A stretch of 47,462 nt of DNA from Pseudohongiella sp. (GTDB lineage: Bacteria; Pseudomonadota; Gammaproteobacteria; Pseudomonadales; Pseudohongiellaceae), in NCBI GenBank assembly GCA_030696315.1, contig JAUYSM010000067.1, positions 1 through 47,462 of the forward strand, in the 5' to 3' direction. Positions 34,539 through 43,602 of this stretch are shown here, piece by piece. Under the pieces are notes generated by a model. The model saw only the letters and a list, made by a program, of their open reading frames with translations. It was not told the DNA's origin and did not search any database. Position 1 is the stretch's first letter; the number at the start of each line of letters is the position of its first letter. The translations under genes were made by a program, and so were the position numbers.

Positions 34539-35837
34539 CTAGCGGGTCATTGCACAAAACAGCTCAAAATAATTCGGGAAGGTTTTGCTGGTACAGCCCG
34601 GATCGTTGATCACAATAACACTCTCACCAAAGGCAGCCAGCGAAAAACACATGGCCATGCGGTGATCGTTGTAGGTATCAATGGCTGCCGGCAGAATCTT
34701 GGTTGGCGGATGAATCACAATATAGTCATTACCCTCTTCCACCTGTGCACCGACTTTACGCAACTCTGTTGCCATAGCCGACAAGCGGTCAGTTTCTTTC
34801 ACGCGCCAGTTATAGATGTTGCGGATGGCGGTGGGGCCTTTGGCAAACAATGCCGTGGTGGCAATTGTCATGGCCGCATCGGGGATGTGATTCAAGTCGA
34901 CATCAACGCCATTCAATTCACCTTTGCTGACTTCAATCCAGGTATCACCCCAACTGACCTTGGCGCCCATTTGTTCCAGCACTTCAGCAAACCGTGCATC
35001 GCCCTGCACGCTGGCTGCACCAGTGCCGTGAACACGCACGGTTCCGCCTGCAATAGCCGCTGCAGCAAGAAAGTACGAGGCTGATGATGCGTCGCCTTCG
35101 ACCATGATGTCGCCGGGCGCTACATACTGTTGACCGGCGCGCACAACAAAGCGCTGGTAATCATGGTTATCAACATGCACACCAAAACGCTTCATGACAT
35201 CCAGCGTGATATGAATATAGGGTTTGGAAACCAGTTCGCCTTCCACAGTGATGTCCAGATCTTGCTTGCATAAAGGCGCAGCCATCAGCATGGCGGTCAG
35301 AAACTGACTGGAAATATTGCCGCGAATACTGACCTTGCCGCCGTTCAGGCCAGCGGCGTGAATACGCAGCGGCGGGAACCCTTGTGGCCCGGTGTATTCA
35401 ATGTTGGCACCGCAGGCTGTTAAGGAATCCACCAGATCGGCAATCGGGCGCTCAGACATCCTGGGCTCACCGGTCAGCTCAAACCCACCATGGCCCGCAG
35501 CGAGCGCGGCTGTTAGCGGCCGCATGGCGGTGCCGGCGTTGCCCAGAAACAGCGACAACACACCGTCATGGGTTAAAGGGCCGGCATTGCCTTGCACGAT
35601 ACAATGGGTTTTATCAGGACTTAGCTCGTAAGACACACCCAACGCCCGCAGTGCCTGCAGCATAAAGCGCACATCGTCACTGTCCAACAGATTGCTGATA
35701 CGGGTTTCACCCTTTGCCAGCGCTGCCAGCAACAGGATTCGGTTGGACAGGCTTTTAGAGCCAGGAAGCGTGACTTCACCCTGAATGTGGCTGACAGGTT
35801 TCAGGGTGAGTGTCGCAGGTGTAGTCGGAGAGTGCAT
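34539..35837 (-). CDS. aroA: AroA: 3-phosphoshikimate 1-carboxyvinyltransferase (EPSP synthase)
   Basis: The 432-residue enzyme joins phosphoenolpyruvate to shikimate 3-phosphate in aromatic amino-acid synthesis. It has the signatures [34 protein letters not shown], and [10 protein letters not shown] with [10 protein letters not shown]. The E. coli-like [10 protein letters not shown] loop marks the class I, glyphosate-sensitive form. It follows the CNNM gene by 60 bp, in a gap that holds its own -10-like box and a hairpin. It is followed by the DUF5924 gene. Confidence 0.97.
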   Translation of the reverse strand: MHSPTTPATLTLKPVSHIQGEVTLPGSKSLSNRILLLAALAKGETRISNLLDSDDVRFMLQALRALGVSYELSPDKTHCIVQGNAGPLTHDGVLSLFLGNAGTAMRPLTAALAAGHGGFELTGEPRMSERPIADLVDSLTACGANIEYTGPQGFPPLRIHAAGLNGGKVSIRGNISSQFLTAMLMAAPLCKQDLDITVEGELVSKPYIHITLDVMKRFGVHVDNHDYQRFVVRAGQQYVAPGDIMVEGDASSASYFLAAAAIAGGTVRVHGTGAASVQGDARFAEVLEQMGAKVSWGDTWIEVSKGELNGVDVDLNHIPDAAMTIATTALFAKGPTAIRNIYNWRVKETDRLSAMATELRKVGAQVEEGNDYIVIHPPTKILPAAIDTYNDHRMAMCFSLAAFGESVIVINDPGCTSKTFPNYFELFCAMTR

Positions 35838-35848
35838 GATCAGTGCTG

Positions 35849-35876
35849 CCGCGATTGGATAGAATCGCGGATTATA
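35849..35876 (-). promoter_or_regulatory. aroA leader: consensus -10 box and hairpin
   Basis: On the minus strand TATAAT (35871-35876) stands directly before an 8-bp perfect stem CCGCGATT/AATCGCGG (35849-35856 and 35863-35870, 6-nt loop). A clear -35 was not found. If the -10 is real, the hairpin would lie at the very 5' end of the aroA transcript and could protect it. There is no T-run, so it is not a terminator for the gene before it. Confidence 0.4.
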
Positions 35877-35897
35877 GAGGAAAGCAGCAGCTGGGTG

Positions 35898-36959
35898 TTA
35901 TCGGGTTACCGGACTGTCTGCCGTTGCTTGCTGGCCACGCGTTGTGCCCTGATGCTTCATCCGGTTCTCCCAACGTTTGCGGGCAAAACGGCGCATGTTA
36001 GGAATATCGTCGGTTTCATCCATGATGGGCTGACCAAGGATGGTCTCCAGCACGTCTTCCATAGTCGCCAGTCCCAGCCATGTGCCGTACTGGTCATACA
36101 CCAGACTCATGTGCTGATGTTCGGCCAGGAACGCGGTCATGACAGATTCCGCACTGACGTCATCGGTGACAATTTTTACCGGCTTGATCAGTTCATCAAT
36201 CAAGGTGTCAGGTTCTGCATCGAGCATCTCTGCCCTGAACACGATGCCCTGCGGGTGTTCGTTTTCATCCAGCACGGGATAACGGGAGAATGCAGTGTCA
36301 CGCAGCTCTTCCAGAATTTCACCTACGGTCACGCCACTGGTCAGGTACTCACAAACAGTACGTGGCGTCATGATGTCTTTAACTTTCACTTCGTGCAAAT
36401 CAAGGATGTTGGCAATTACCCGACGCTCGTCTTCATCCAGTTGATCTGTATCGCGGCCAAGATTGGTTAACGCCTTGATTTCAGAGCGCAGGTCGATGTC
36501 AGCCGTGCCAACCCCCATCCACTCAGTAATTTTGTCCGACAACATGATAAATGGCTTGAGGATAAAAATGAGGCCATTCAGGGTTGCAGGTAGTATTGGC
36601 ACCAAGGATTGCCAGTATCGGGCACCCAGGGTTTTAGGAATGATTTCGGAAAGCACAAGAATCAGGAAGGTCATGATGGCGGAGACTACACCAAGGTAGC
36701 CATCACCGAATACAACGCCGACCTGAGCGCCAACACCGGCAGCTCCAAAAGTGTGAGCGACTGTATTGAGTGTCAGTATCGCAGCCAGAGGCTGATCAAT
36801 TCGGTCTTTAAGTTTACGCAGTTGCTGGTAAAGATCAGGTTTGCTGTACCTATACTTCACGATATGACTTGGCGTCAGTGTCAGAAGGGATGCCTCGAGC
36901 AATGAACATATAAATGAGACGCTAATCGACAAGACGGCAATAATAATTAATGTGCCCAT
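35898..36959 (-). CDS. CNNM/CBS-domain membrane protein (CorC/MgpC-like)
   Basis: The 353-residue product has an N-terminal CNNM (DUF21) domain of three to four membrane segments (about 1-170: LLEASLLTLTPSHIVKYR, AAILTLNTVAHTFGAAGVGA, LSEIIPKTLGARYW). A CBS pair follows (about 190-310; VKDIMTPRTV, TAFLAEHQHMSLVYDQYG). Proteins of this class act in Mg2+ or other divalent-cation export or homeostasis. The C-terminal CorC_HlyC transporter-associated domain is absent. ATG 36959 is chosen over an in-frame TTG at 37016. It lies 95 bp after the DUF2061 gene and may share its Fur-controlled promoter. Confidence 0.85.
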   Translation of the reverse strand: MGTLIIIAVLSISVSFICSLLEASLLTLTPSHIVKYRYSKPDLYQQLRKLKDRIDQPLAAILTLNTVAHTFGAAGVGAQVGVVFGDGYLGVVSAIMTFLILVLSEIIPKTLGARYWQSLVPILPATLNGLIFILKPFIMLSDKITEWMGVGTADIDLRSEIKALTNLGRDTDQLDEDERRVIANILDLHEVKVKDIMTPRTVCEYLTSGVTVGEILEELRDTAFSRYPVLDENEHPQGIVFRAEMLDAEPDTLIDELIKPVKIVTDDVSAESVMTAFLAEHQHMSLVYDQYGTWLGLATMEDVLETILGQPIMDETDDIPNMRRFARKRWENRMKHQGTTRGQQATADSPVTR

Positions 36960-37054
36960 GGAGGGTACTTGGATCTCCTGAAAAAAAACGGAATTTGATC
37001 CTACTATAGATCCCAAGCACGCTCAATGAATTATTTAGTCAGCGATCCCGCCAT

Positions 37055-37258
37055 TTATGCTCCCATCAATTCTGACGGTTGCGCGATGATTGCCTGCTTA
37101 TGCTGCCAGACTTTTTCATGAAAGAAATAAACCACTGTATTAACAGCAGGTTCTACCAATGCGACGGCGCCGCCCACCGCGATACTGCCAGTCATCGCCC
37201 AAGTGACCGTAAACGCGGTTGCGACGTGCAGCACTGCAAAACTGGCGGTTTTTTTCAT
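37055..37258 (-). CDS. DUF2061 small membrane protein
   Basis: 67 residues, nearly all DUF2061: KKTASFAVLHVATAFTVTW, TGSIAVGGAVALVEP and VVYFFHEKVW, with two membrane segments. The function is unknown. RBS AGGAA lies 8-9 nt before ATG. A good promoter overlapped by a Fur box stands about 80 bp upstream, so iron control is likely. Confidence 0.85.
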   Translation of the reverse strand: MKKTASFAVLHVATAFTVTWAMTGSIAVGGAVALVEPAVNTVVYFFHEKVWQHKQAIIAQPSELMGA

Positions 37259-37328
37259 GATATCTGTTCCTGGTCTATTGCTGATGATGTCAGCTTAAAA
37301 GGATCCACCTCAGAACGATATTGCTTAA

Positions 37329-37356
37329 ATTCTATCTTAACGATAATCATTATCAA
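37329..37356 (-). promoter_or_regulatory. Fur box over a sigma-70 promoter before DUF2061
   Basis: Reading the minus strand, -35 TTGATA (37351-37356), a 16-bp spacer and -10 TAGAAT (37329-37334) form a near-consensus promoter. Bases 37336-37354 match the 19-bp Fur consensus GATAATGATAATCATTATC at 16 of 19 positions, including the 13-bp core GATAATCATTATC. The box covers the -35 and the spacer, the classic position for repression. Confidence 0.75.
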
Positions 37357-37387
37357 TAAAAAAAGGCCGGACATCCTGACCGGCCTT
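37357..37387 (-). terminator. Terminator of the ZnuD-like gene
   Basis: Stem AAGGCCGG/CCGGCCTT (37363-37370 and 37380-37387) with a 9-nt loop. On the minus strand it is followed by a T-run (complement of the As at 37358-37364). Confidence 0.88.
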
Positions 37388-37439
37388 AAAGAATGCACAC
37401 ACTACATAAACCTATCCACTTGCACAGGAGCTGAGTTGA

Positions 37440-39557
37440 TCAAAAGCCCAGTTTGAATCCGGCGCTCAGATTACGTCCTGGCATTGGAACCACGTCGGCG
37501 AGGAAGGAAGAATGGTTTCTGACATCTTCGTCGAGCAGGTTGGAACCGCGCAGGAATAACTGATAACGGCCCGCATCCCCAAAGGCATAGTTTGCGCTCA
37601 GGTTAAGCATGTCGTATGCAGGCTGAATCGTCTCAAAATTGGCAACACGACTCGGTTTGGCAGCACGGTAGAATTCAAGTTCGGCGCTGTAACCGTTTGC
37701 AATCTCTGCATTAATACGACCACCCGTACGACGAGGGGGAATGCGTGGCAAACGGTCATCCGACGACAACCCTACACGCACGTAGTCGCTGAACAGCGAT
37801 GCAGACAGCACATCATTGAAGCTATACCCCAGTTCTACCTCATAACCAGTGAACTCGGCATCGCGCTGGGTGTACTTGATCAGTCGGAAATCTTCATACT
37901 GATCGAGTGTGCGCGCGTAAATATAGTCATCTACTTTGTTGCGGAACAGGCTAAAGCTGTAGGTGAACGCGCCCTCTACTTTACGCAGGCCCAGTTCAAA
38001 ATTGTCTGCAGTTTCTTTCTGAATATCTTGATTGTTGGCCACACCACCACAGGTTAACGGGTGGGCAATCAATCCACACTCGTAAGTATTGCTGGCCACG
38101 TGAACACCTCTGGAGTAAAGCTCCTGGGCATGCGGCAAACGTTGTGCGTGTGCATACGTCACAGACAAAATGGTGTCGGCGCTGACATTCCAGATGGCAG
38201 CAGTGGAGTATGAGAACGCGGAGTCGCTAAACGCGGGGCGATTTCGAGCATCATTGACCGGCTGGTGTTTCTGACGGTCATAACGTGCACCAGCCTCAAA
38301 GTGCCAGTCATCATTTAACTGATAGTGTTCAACTATAAATATGCCTGTGGCTTTTGAATCCACCGTTGGCATAAACACGTGTTCACCGCCGTTTTTGAAG
38401 GTGCTGTCAGAGACCTGTATGCCAAACAGCCCCTGCCAGCCCATCACCGCAGCGTGGTCAACTTCAAGGCGCGCTTCGTAGCCTTTGTTGCCAAAAGTCG
38501 CACCCACTTCATCTTCTTCAAACTCGGTGTGCTCATAGTTTGTTGTGCTGGCACGGAATCGCACCTTATTGATGCCAGCAAAGGGGTCTTCAATCTCACC
38601 ACGCAAATCAACGCGTTTGCTGGTCAGATCAACAAAGGGGACTGCGTGTTCTTCATGGTCATGATCGTGGTCATGGTCATGATCGTCCTCTTCGTCGTGG
38701 CTGCCGCAGTGCAGTTCTATGCCGTGTGGATGGCATTCCAGATACTCTTCGCTATGGCCGGGAATACCGTATTCATCAGCACGGTAAGAATAGGCCAGAC
38801 CAATAAAACCTTTTTCACCTATCCAGGAGGCACCCAGGCTGGAGTTTTTGTTCTCAGAGAAAGTGCCGTCAACGCGAGGTTCATCCCACTCCGCGGCCTG
38901 ATAATCGTCGGTATCACGTAGTGAAGTTTCAAAATGCAAAGCAATATTGTCTGTTGCGCGGCCAGTCAGACTGATCGCGCCAGCTTTTTCATCGGCCACG
39001 GTATTGCCACGCAACGCCGCAAACCCTTCGTACCCTTTTTCAGGCATGGACGTCGGGATTTTGTCATCCACGACGTTGACGACACCACCAATGGCGCCGC
39101 CACCGTACAACAGGGTTGCTGGGCCGCGCAGCACTTCAATGCGCTGTGCCAGCAGTGGATCAACGGTCACCGCATGATCAGGTGACACGTCCGAAGCGTC
39201 CAGTATTGAATTGCCATCGGAGAGAATCTTGGTGCGTGGGGCGCCCTGACCACGAATCACCGGGCGTGATGCACCGCCACCAAAGCTGTCAGCATGCACA
39301 CCGGTGAGGCCGTTAAGCAAATCGCCCAACGTTCCTGCACGATTAAGGAGTTCGTCTCTTCCGAGCACATCAAAGGGGGCAACAATCAAATCAGCGCTTT
39401 CATCAATACCCAGCGCTGTCACTCTGATCTCTGTAACGGGTACGGGTGACTGCGTTGTGCTGCCGGTTTGTGCAAACGAGCCGCTGCTGAATAACAGAGA
39501 ACCACTTCCGGCGATGATTGTAATCGCGAGGCCAAGCGGTGCTTTTTTGAATTTCAT
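37440..39557 (-). CDS. znuD: ZnuD-like TonB-dependent zinc receptor
   Basis: The 705-residue outer-membrane receptor has a signal peptide to about residue 30. A plug domain follows (VTEIRVTALGIDESADLIVA near a TonB box; RPVIRGQGAPRTKIL; LRGPATLLYGGGAIGGVVNV), then a beta-barrel ending in aromatic-last SAGFKLGF. The ZnuD signatures are GIPGHSEEY followed by a Cys/His-rich loop (CHPHG, LHCGSH) and an Asp-His repeat run near residues 272-300. This loop captures Zn2+ at the surface in characterised ZnuD proteins. ATG 39557 (MKFKK) is chosen with AGGGA 8 nt upstream. It is regulated by a Zur-like box upstream and has its own terminator. Heme or other siderophore uptake is less likely, given the loop. 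Confidence 0.85.
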   Translation of the reverse strand: MKFKKAPLGLAITIIAGSGSLLFSSGSFAQTGSTTQSPVPVTEIRVTALGIDESADLIVAPFDVLGRDELLNRAGTLGDLLNGLTGVHADSFGGGASRPVIRGQGAPRTKILSDGNSILDASDVSPDHAVTVDPLLAQRIEVLRGPATLLYGGGAIGGVVNVVDDKIPTSMPEKGYEGFAALRGNTVADEKAGAISLTGRATDNIALHFETSLRDTDDYQAAEWDEPRVDGTFSENKNSSLGASWIGEKGFIGLAYSYRADEYGIPGHSEEYLECHPHGIELHCGSHDEEDDHDHDHDHDHEEHAVPFVDLTSKRVDLRGEIEDPFAGINKVRFRASTTNYEHTEFEEDEVGATFGNKGYEARLEVDHAAVMGWQGLFGIQVSDSTFKNGGEHVFMPTVDSKATGIFIVEHYQLNDDWHFEAGARYDRQKHQPVNDARNRPAFSDSAFSYSTAAIWNVSADTILSVTYAHAQRLPHAQELYSRGVHVASNTYECGLIAHPLTCGGVANNQDIQKETADNFELGLRKVEGAFTYSFSLFRNKVDDYIYARTLDQYEDFRLIKYTQRDAEFTGYEVELGYSFNDVLSASLFSDYVRVGLSSDDRLPRIPPRRTGGRINAEIANGYSAELEFYRAAKPSRVANFETIQPAYDMLNLSANYAFGDAGRYQLFLRGSNLLDEDVRNHSSFLADVVPMPGRNLSAGFKLGF

Positions 39558-39595
39558 AGGAGTATCCCTGACTACATGATGTTGAAAACACAAGT

Positions 39596-39612
39596 ATGCT
39601 ACAACATATCAT
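39596..39612 (-). promoter_or_regulatory. Candidate Zur box before the ZnuD-like gene
   Basis: ATGCTACAACATATCAT fits the half-site pattern ATGnTA-n5-TAnCAT of gammaproteobacterial Zur boxes. It lies 39 bp before the ATG. On the minus strand it contains a possible extended -10 (TGATATGTT, 39603-39611), so binding would block the promoter. The receptor's zinc-loop supports this reading. Confidence 0.55.
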
Positions 39613-39663
39613 TTAAGGATAAAAGCACTAAATTGCGCTCAACAATCAGGTCAGCTCGCTCGA

Positions 39664-41130
39664 TTAACCTCCCAACTTCAAAAAATTCAGAAACTCCCGA
39701 CGATTTTTGGGGCCATAGGTGCGAAAGTGAGGCTGAGGGTTTTCCTGGTAAGCAAGCTTGCGTTGGCTAACTGCATCAGACGCAAGATGTTGCGCAATTT
39801 CCTCAGCAGAGATGTTATAGGGTCTGGCGGCATTCAAGCCAAAGACCTTGCGTCTGAGCTCGGGGGTGATGGCGGTGTAACCAAACTGCTCTTGAAATCT
39901 CTCGGATATTTGAAAGGTCCTGAACGCCTGAATCTGGTCCTGCGGGGAACCATACCAGATCGAATCTGTGCCCCACAGTACGTTATCTTCACCTACATAC
40001 TTGAAAAGTTTACCCAGTGCATGTGCCGCATTGTCGGGATCACGCATCAATAATCGCCAGGTACTGCCCAACTCCGCATAGACATTGCTGTTGGTCGAAA
40101 TGTCATTGTCCAACAGCGACTGAATCAGGCTATCAATGCCCATGCGGTTTTGCCCGGGTGCAAATGCTTGCTCGGTGACAGAGTTATCGTAACCAGAGTG
40201 ATAAATCAAAAAATTCATATCCGGGTATTGTCTCGCCACGATGCCCACATCGTCGCAACGACTATGCTCTATTGAACGTGGTCCAAAGGGTAACCCTTTG
40301 TGAATACAGATGTTACGCACACCCAGGGATCTTGCGCGCTCAATCATGGCCAACCCCGGATCCTCGTGTAGCAAGAAACCTGCTCCACCGGGTCCAAACT
40401 GGGTATAGGTTTTAAACGCACAGATATCCCAACGCGCCGCCAGCTCGTCCATGGCCTCCAGATCACCCGCCTGATTGGGATTGACACGACCATGAATCAT
40501 GAGACGTTTGCTGCCATCAAGTTGCGCGACAATATTGCGGGTCTCGTGCGCATCTTCGATGGTGACCGGTTCTGTTTCGCGTGTGGATGGCACAAAACTC
40601 AGCACCATGATGTCCGTATCACTGTCCAGAAACACATCTTTGATGAATTCATCCGCGCTCAAACAATTCAGGTAACTTCGGTCTTGCGCGCCGGTGGATA
40701 ATGCACAGCTGGCTTTTTCCATCGTGGAATAAGGCCGCGCCCCTTCAGGCACAAGTCGCAGCCAGGCGCCATTCGGATTTACAAAATGTCCCTGTACGTC
40801 AAATATGAACTCCTTACCTTCCACTGATTCGGCGGCAAGCTGCAAATCAAACGCTGCATCGTCGTTAATCTGGTAGAACCCCCCCAGTTTCCCCGCCGAG
40901 GCGTTCACCTGATTAATGGCCAGCAAGGTGCTGGCCACACCACAACTGGACACCAGGAAGCGTCTACGATCCAGACCACAAAACCGCGCGTTGTCGGTCG
41001 CTTTTTGATGCGCCAACTCGTTACCCTGGATATTGCGCACAGACAACGCCATTGGCTCATATTCACCATTGGATGTGGTATCAATTTTGATGGGCAGTCG
41101 AGTGTCTTCTGGATCGTTCTGTTTTTTCAT
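39664..41130 (-). CDS. Tat-exported amidohydrolase-2 family protein
   Basis: The 488-residue product carries a twin-arginine signal starting near residue 50 (GLDRRRFLVSS, then a hydrophobic run). The amidohydrolase-2 (ACMSD-like TIM-barrel) domain follows. Metal or catalytic positions can be seen as FDVQGHF, FLIYHSGYD and VLWGTDSIWYGSP. The usual D-x-H-x-H start is here D-V-Q-G-H, so the first His is replaced by Gln. ATG 41130 has GGAGA 8 nt upstream; an earlier in-frame start adds MYRYGECL with no RBS. The substrate is unknown. The long pre-Tat leader of about 50 residues is unusual and may mean the true start lies closer to the RR motif. Confidence 0.82.
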   Translation of the reverse strand: MKKQNDPEDTRLPIKIDTTSNGEYEPMALSVRNIQGNELAHQKATDNARFCGLDRRRFLVSSCGVASTLLAINQVNASAGKLGGFYQINDDAAFDLQLAAESVEGKEFIFDVQGHFVNPNGAWLRLVPEGARPYSTMEKASCALSTGAQDRSYLNCLSADEFIKDVFLDSDTDIMVLSFVPSTRETEPVTIEDAHETRNIVAQLDGSKRLMIHGRVNPNQAGDLEAMDELAARWDICAFKTYTQFGPGGAGFLLHEDPGLAMIERARSLGVRNICIHKGLPFGPRSIEHSRCDDVGIVARQYPDMNFLIYHSGYDNSVTEQAFAPGQNRMGIDSLIQSLLDNDISTNSNVYAELGSTWRLLMRDPDNAAHALGKLFKYVGEDNVLWGTDSIWYGSPQDQIQAFRTFQISERFQEQFGYTAITPELRRKVFGLNAARPYNISAEEIAQHLASDAVSQRKLAYQENPQPHFRTYGPKNRREFLNFLKLGG

Positions 41131-41187
41131 CAGGCATTCTCCATAACGGTACAAACGGTTGATGTTTTTTCAGGACATAAAAACAAA

Positions 41188-41218
41188 AAACCCGCTGAGC
41201 TTTCGCTACAGCGGGTTT
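41188..41218 (-). terminator. Terminator of the PQQ dehydrogenase gene
   Basis: Stem CCCGCTG/CAGCGGG (41191-41197 and 41209-41215) with an 11-nt loop, flanked by an A-rich run that reads as Ts on the minus strand. Confidence 0.85.
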
Positions 41219-41263
41219 CTGGTATTCACGCAGATGACAAGACAGTCATCGCACAGCTCATCA

Positions 41264-43306
41264 TCAATCCGGCAGAGCCAGAGCGGTCAGCGTGCTGCCG
41301 GTCTGCAGTACAACGTACTGTTTGCCTTCATGCTGGAAGTTCATCATGCCGTAACGGCTGACGTCAGGCGTTGCGACTTTACCCAGTTGACGTCCAGTTT
41401 CCTTGTCAACTGCAAACAACGCAGCAGTGCCATCACTAGAGTTGCTGGAATACATCAGCATGGTAGAGGTCACAGTCATTGGAGCAACAGTACCTGTACC
41501 GGTATTGCCTACATCGATACCCGCGAGGGCAGGATGGTTCTTGATACGATCTGGTGTTTCACCAATGGGGATCCACCACTTGTGGTCACCGGTGTTCAGG
41601 TCGATTGCAGTCAAACGGCTATAGGGCGGCTTGAACAGCGGCAGGCCTTGTGGGCCACGAACCAGTGCGGAGCGCAGTGGTGCGTATTGGGCGAAAGTTG
41701 TACCTGTGGGCAATTCCAGTGAAGCATCACGCTCTTGTGCAGGCGCCATGATTCGGTTGGTGCAGCCTTTACGGGACACAACAAACAGTGTGCCTGTGGT
41801 CGGATCTGCAGCCGCTGGACCGTCGATGTTTACACCACCCACATCACCTGGACACCACAGCGCAGCTTGTTTGCCGAGGTCGTTGTCGCGGTGAAGCGGC
41901 GGATGGAACAATGGGCCAATTTCAAAATCAGCAATGGCTTCAATCGCCTGCTGACGCAGTTCCGGCGTGTAGTCGATGAGATCATCGTGTGTCAGACCCT
42001 GCATGTCATAAGGCGCAGGTTTGGTTGGGAACGGCTGAGTAGCCGCCAATATTTCACCTGGCATTTTTGACTGAGGAACAGCTCGTTCTTCGATTGGCCA
42101 GATTGGCTCACCGGTTTCACGATTGAACACATAGGTAAATGCCTGTTTGCTCACCTGAGCCAGCACTGGAACAGTGCGACCATTCTGCTGAATGTCCAGC
42201 AAGACCGGGGCAGTTGGTGTGTCGTAGTTCCAGATGTCTTTATGAACCAACTGGAAGTGCCACTTACGCTCGCCTGTAGTTGCATCCAGAGCAACAACGC
42301 TTGAACCGTACAGGTTATCGCCCGTCAGGTGTCCGCGGTAGAAGTCGATAGTGGCGCTGTTGGTGTTGATGTACACCATGTTCAGCTCTGGGTCAGCAGC
42401 CATTGGCGCCCAAGATGAGTTCTCACCCGTGTATGCACGAGGATCTTCGATCTGGTTGCCACTGCCATCCTGCCAGGTATCCCAGCCAAATTCGCCTTTG
42501 TCAGGAATAATGTTGAACGTCCACGTGTGCGCACCGGTCTTGGCATCAACACCAATGATGTCGCCGGGAATGTTTTCGATACGCGTCTGGTTGTAGCCCT
42601 GCTCTGCAGAGTTACCAATCACCACCGTGCCATTAACAACAATGGGTGGCGAAGATGACGTGATGTAGCCGGTTTCCAGTGGAATACCGTAGTAAGGGTC
42701 GAACTCGTAACCGTTGGTATCTGCAAGAATCTTTTGCAGGTCAACTACACCGGTTTTCGGGAAGCCTGGCACACCAATCTCGTGACCAAACCCTTCCAGT
42801 GGTGCGCCAGTATCAGCGTCCAGGGCGGTCAGGAAAAAGCCTGGGCTGATGATGTAAATGACCGGACGGCCATCAACTTCAGCAAAACCAACGCCTTTAC
42901 CGTAGTCTTTACGCATGGAATATTCATGACGGAAAGTATGCGGTTCGCGGTAAGACCAGATGGTTTCGCCTGTCACCGGATCGATAGCTACCACGTGACG
43001 ACGGTCGCCGGCAACGGTGTAGAGTTTGCCGTTAACGTAGCTGGGAGTAGAACGACCGCTGGTCGCCTGGAAGCTTGCGCCATCCCAAACCCATGCAGTC
43101 TCAAGGGACTCAAAATTTTCAGGAGTGATCTGCGAGGCAGGGATAAATCGAGTGTGTGCAAAGTCTGAACCCAGAGTCACCCAATCAATACTCTCTCCTG
43201 TCTGCTGCGCAGAGACCAGCGCAGGCATACCCAACACCAGGCTGATCGCCATCAGTGCGGGTTTGCTGGCAAATCTGCCAGCCAAACGTTTACTTTTTAT
43301 CTTCAC
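41264..43306 (-). CDS. Periplasmic PQQ-dependent dehydrogenase (quinoprotein)
   Basis: The 680-residue protein has a signal peptide ending VSAQ (about 34) and an eight-bladed PQQ-binding propeller. The visible tryptophan-docking-type repeats are AIDPVTGETIWSYREPH, ALDATTGERKWHFQLVHKDI and AIDLNTGDHKWWIPIGETP. WNYDTPTAPVLLD and WCPGDVGGVNIDGPAADP-like segments match the PQQ-site region. The family oxidises alcohols, aldoses or polyols in the periplasm; no cytochrome domain is attached. The substrate is unknown. GTG 43306 is chosen: AGGAG lies 7 nt upstream and the signal peptide then begins the protein. The in-frame ATG at 43321 and 43405 lack an RBS. Confidence 0.85.
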   Translation of the reverse strand: MKIKSKRLAGRFASKPALMAISLVLGMPALVSAQQTGESIDWVTLGSDFAHTRFIPASQITPENFESLETAWVWDGASFQATSGRSTPSYVNGKLYTVAGDRRHVVAIDPVTGETIWSYREPHTFRHEYSMRKDYGKGVGFAEVDGRPVIYIISPGFFLTALDADTGAPLEGFGHEIGVPGFPKTGVVDLQKILADTNGYEFDPYYGIPLETGYITSSSPPIVVNGTVVIGNSAEQGYNQTRIENIPGDIIGVDAKTGAHTWTFNIIPDKGEFGWDTWQDGSGNQIEDPRAYTGENSSWAPMAADPELNMVYINTNSATIDFYRGHLTGDNLYGSSVVALDATTGERKWHFQLVHKDIWNYDTPTAPVLLDIQQNGRTVPVLAQVSKQAFTYVFNRETGEPIWPIEERAVPQSKMPGEILAATQPFPTKPAPYDMQGLTHDDLIDYTPELRQQAIEAIADFEIGPLFHPPLHRDNDLGKQAALWCPGDVGGVNIDGPAAADPTTGTLFVVSRKGCTNRIMAPAQERDASLELPTGTTFAQYAPLRSALVRGPQGLPLFKPPYSRLTAIDLNTGDHKWWIPIGETPDRIKNHPALAGIDVGNTGTGTVAPMTVTSTMLMYSSNSSDGTAALFAVDKETGRQLGKVATPDVSRYGMMNFQHEGKQYVVLQTGSTLTALALPD

Positions 43307-43602
43307 TTGCACTCTCCTCATCAAGCCGGAAAACAGCTTCAGGCTTTGTGGTTTTCTTTTTAATAGCATTCCTGGATCTGCAGAACCTTCCCGTTCGCTG
43401 CCCACCAGGAAAAACCGTCGCCCCCTGTAGTAACGGTCTTAATTGACGGCATACTGAACTTTCATCAATTTGGAAAGGGCCTCAGAGCATACTCCAGAGT
43501 CCCCAGCAAGTCCATAATTGTGGGCATTCCATCTAACGCACGGTAGCTGCCAAAGGCCTTATTTGATACCGTGTATGGCTCATTTCCCCAAGGACACCCC
43601 AG
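43307..43602. other. Divergent gap between the PQQ dehydrogenase and GNAT-nitrilase genes
   Basis: About 296 bp. It includes an open N-terminal extension of the dehydrogenase frame (to 43405) that looks untranslated. No credible -35/-10 pair, operator palindrome or small gene was seen. Confidence 0.5.

Noticed and set aside
34230-35084. Plus-strand 284-codon frame across DUF5924 and aroA
   Set aside because: Antisense to two well-supported genes; very His/Gln-rich and without domains.
35787-36470. Plus-strand 227-codon frame opposite the CNNM gene
   Set aside because: Antisense to a recognisable CNNM/CBS protein; composition is that of a shadow.
43307-43405. Longer PQQ dehydrogenase from ATG 43405
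   Set aside because: It would put 33 charged residues before the signal peptide; GTG 43306 has an AGGAG at the right distance.
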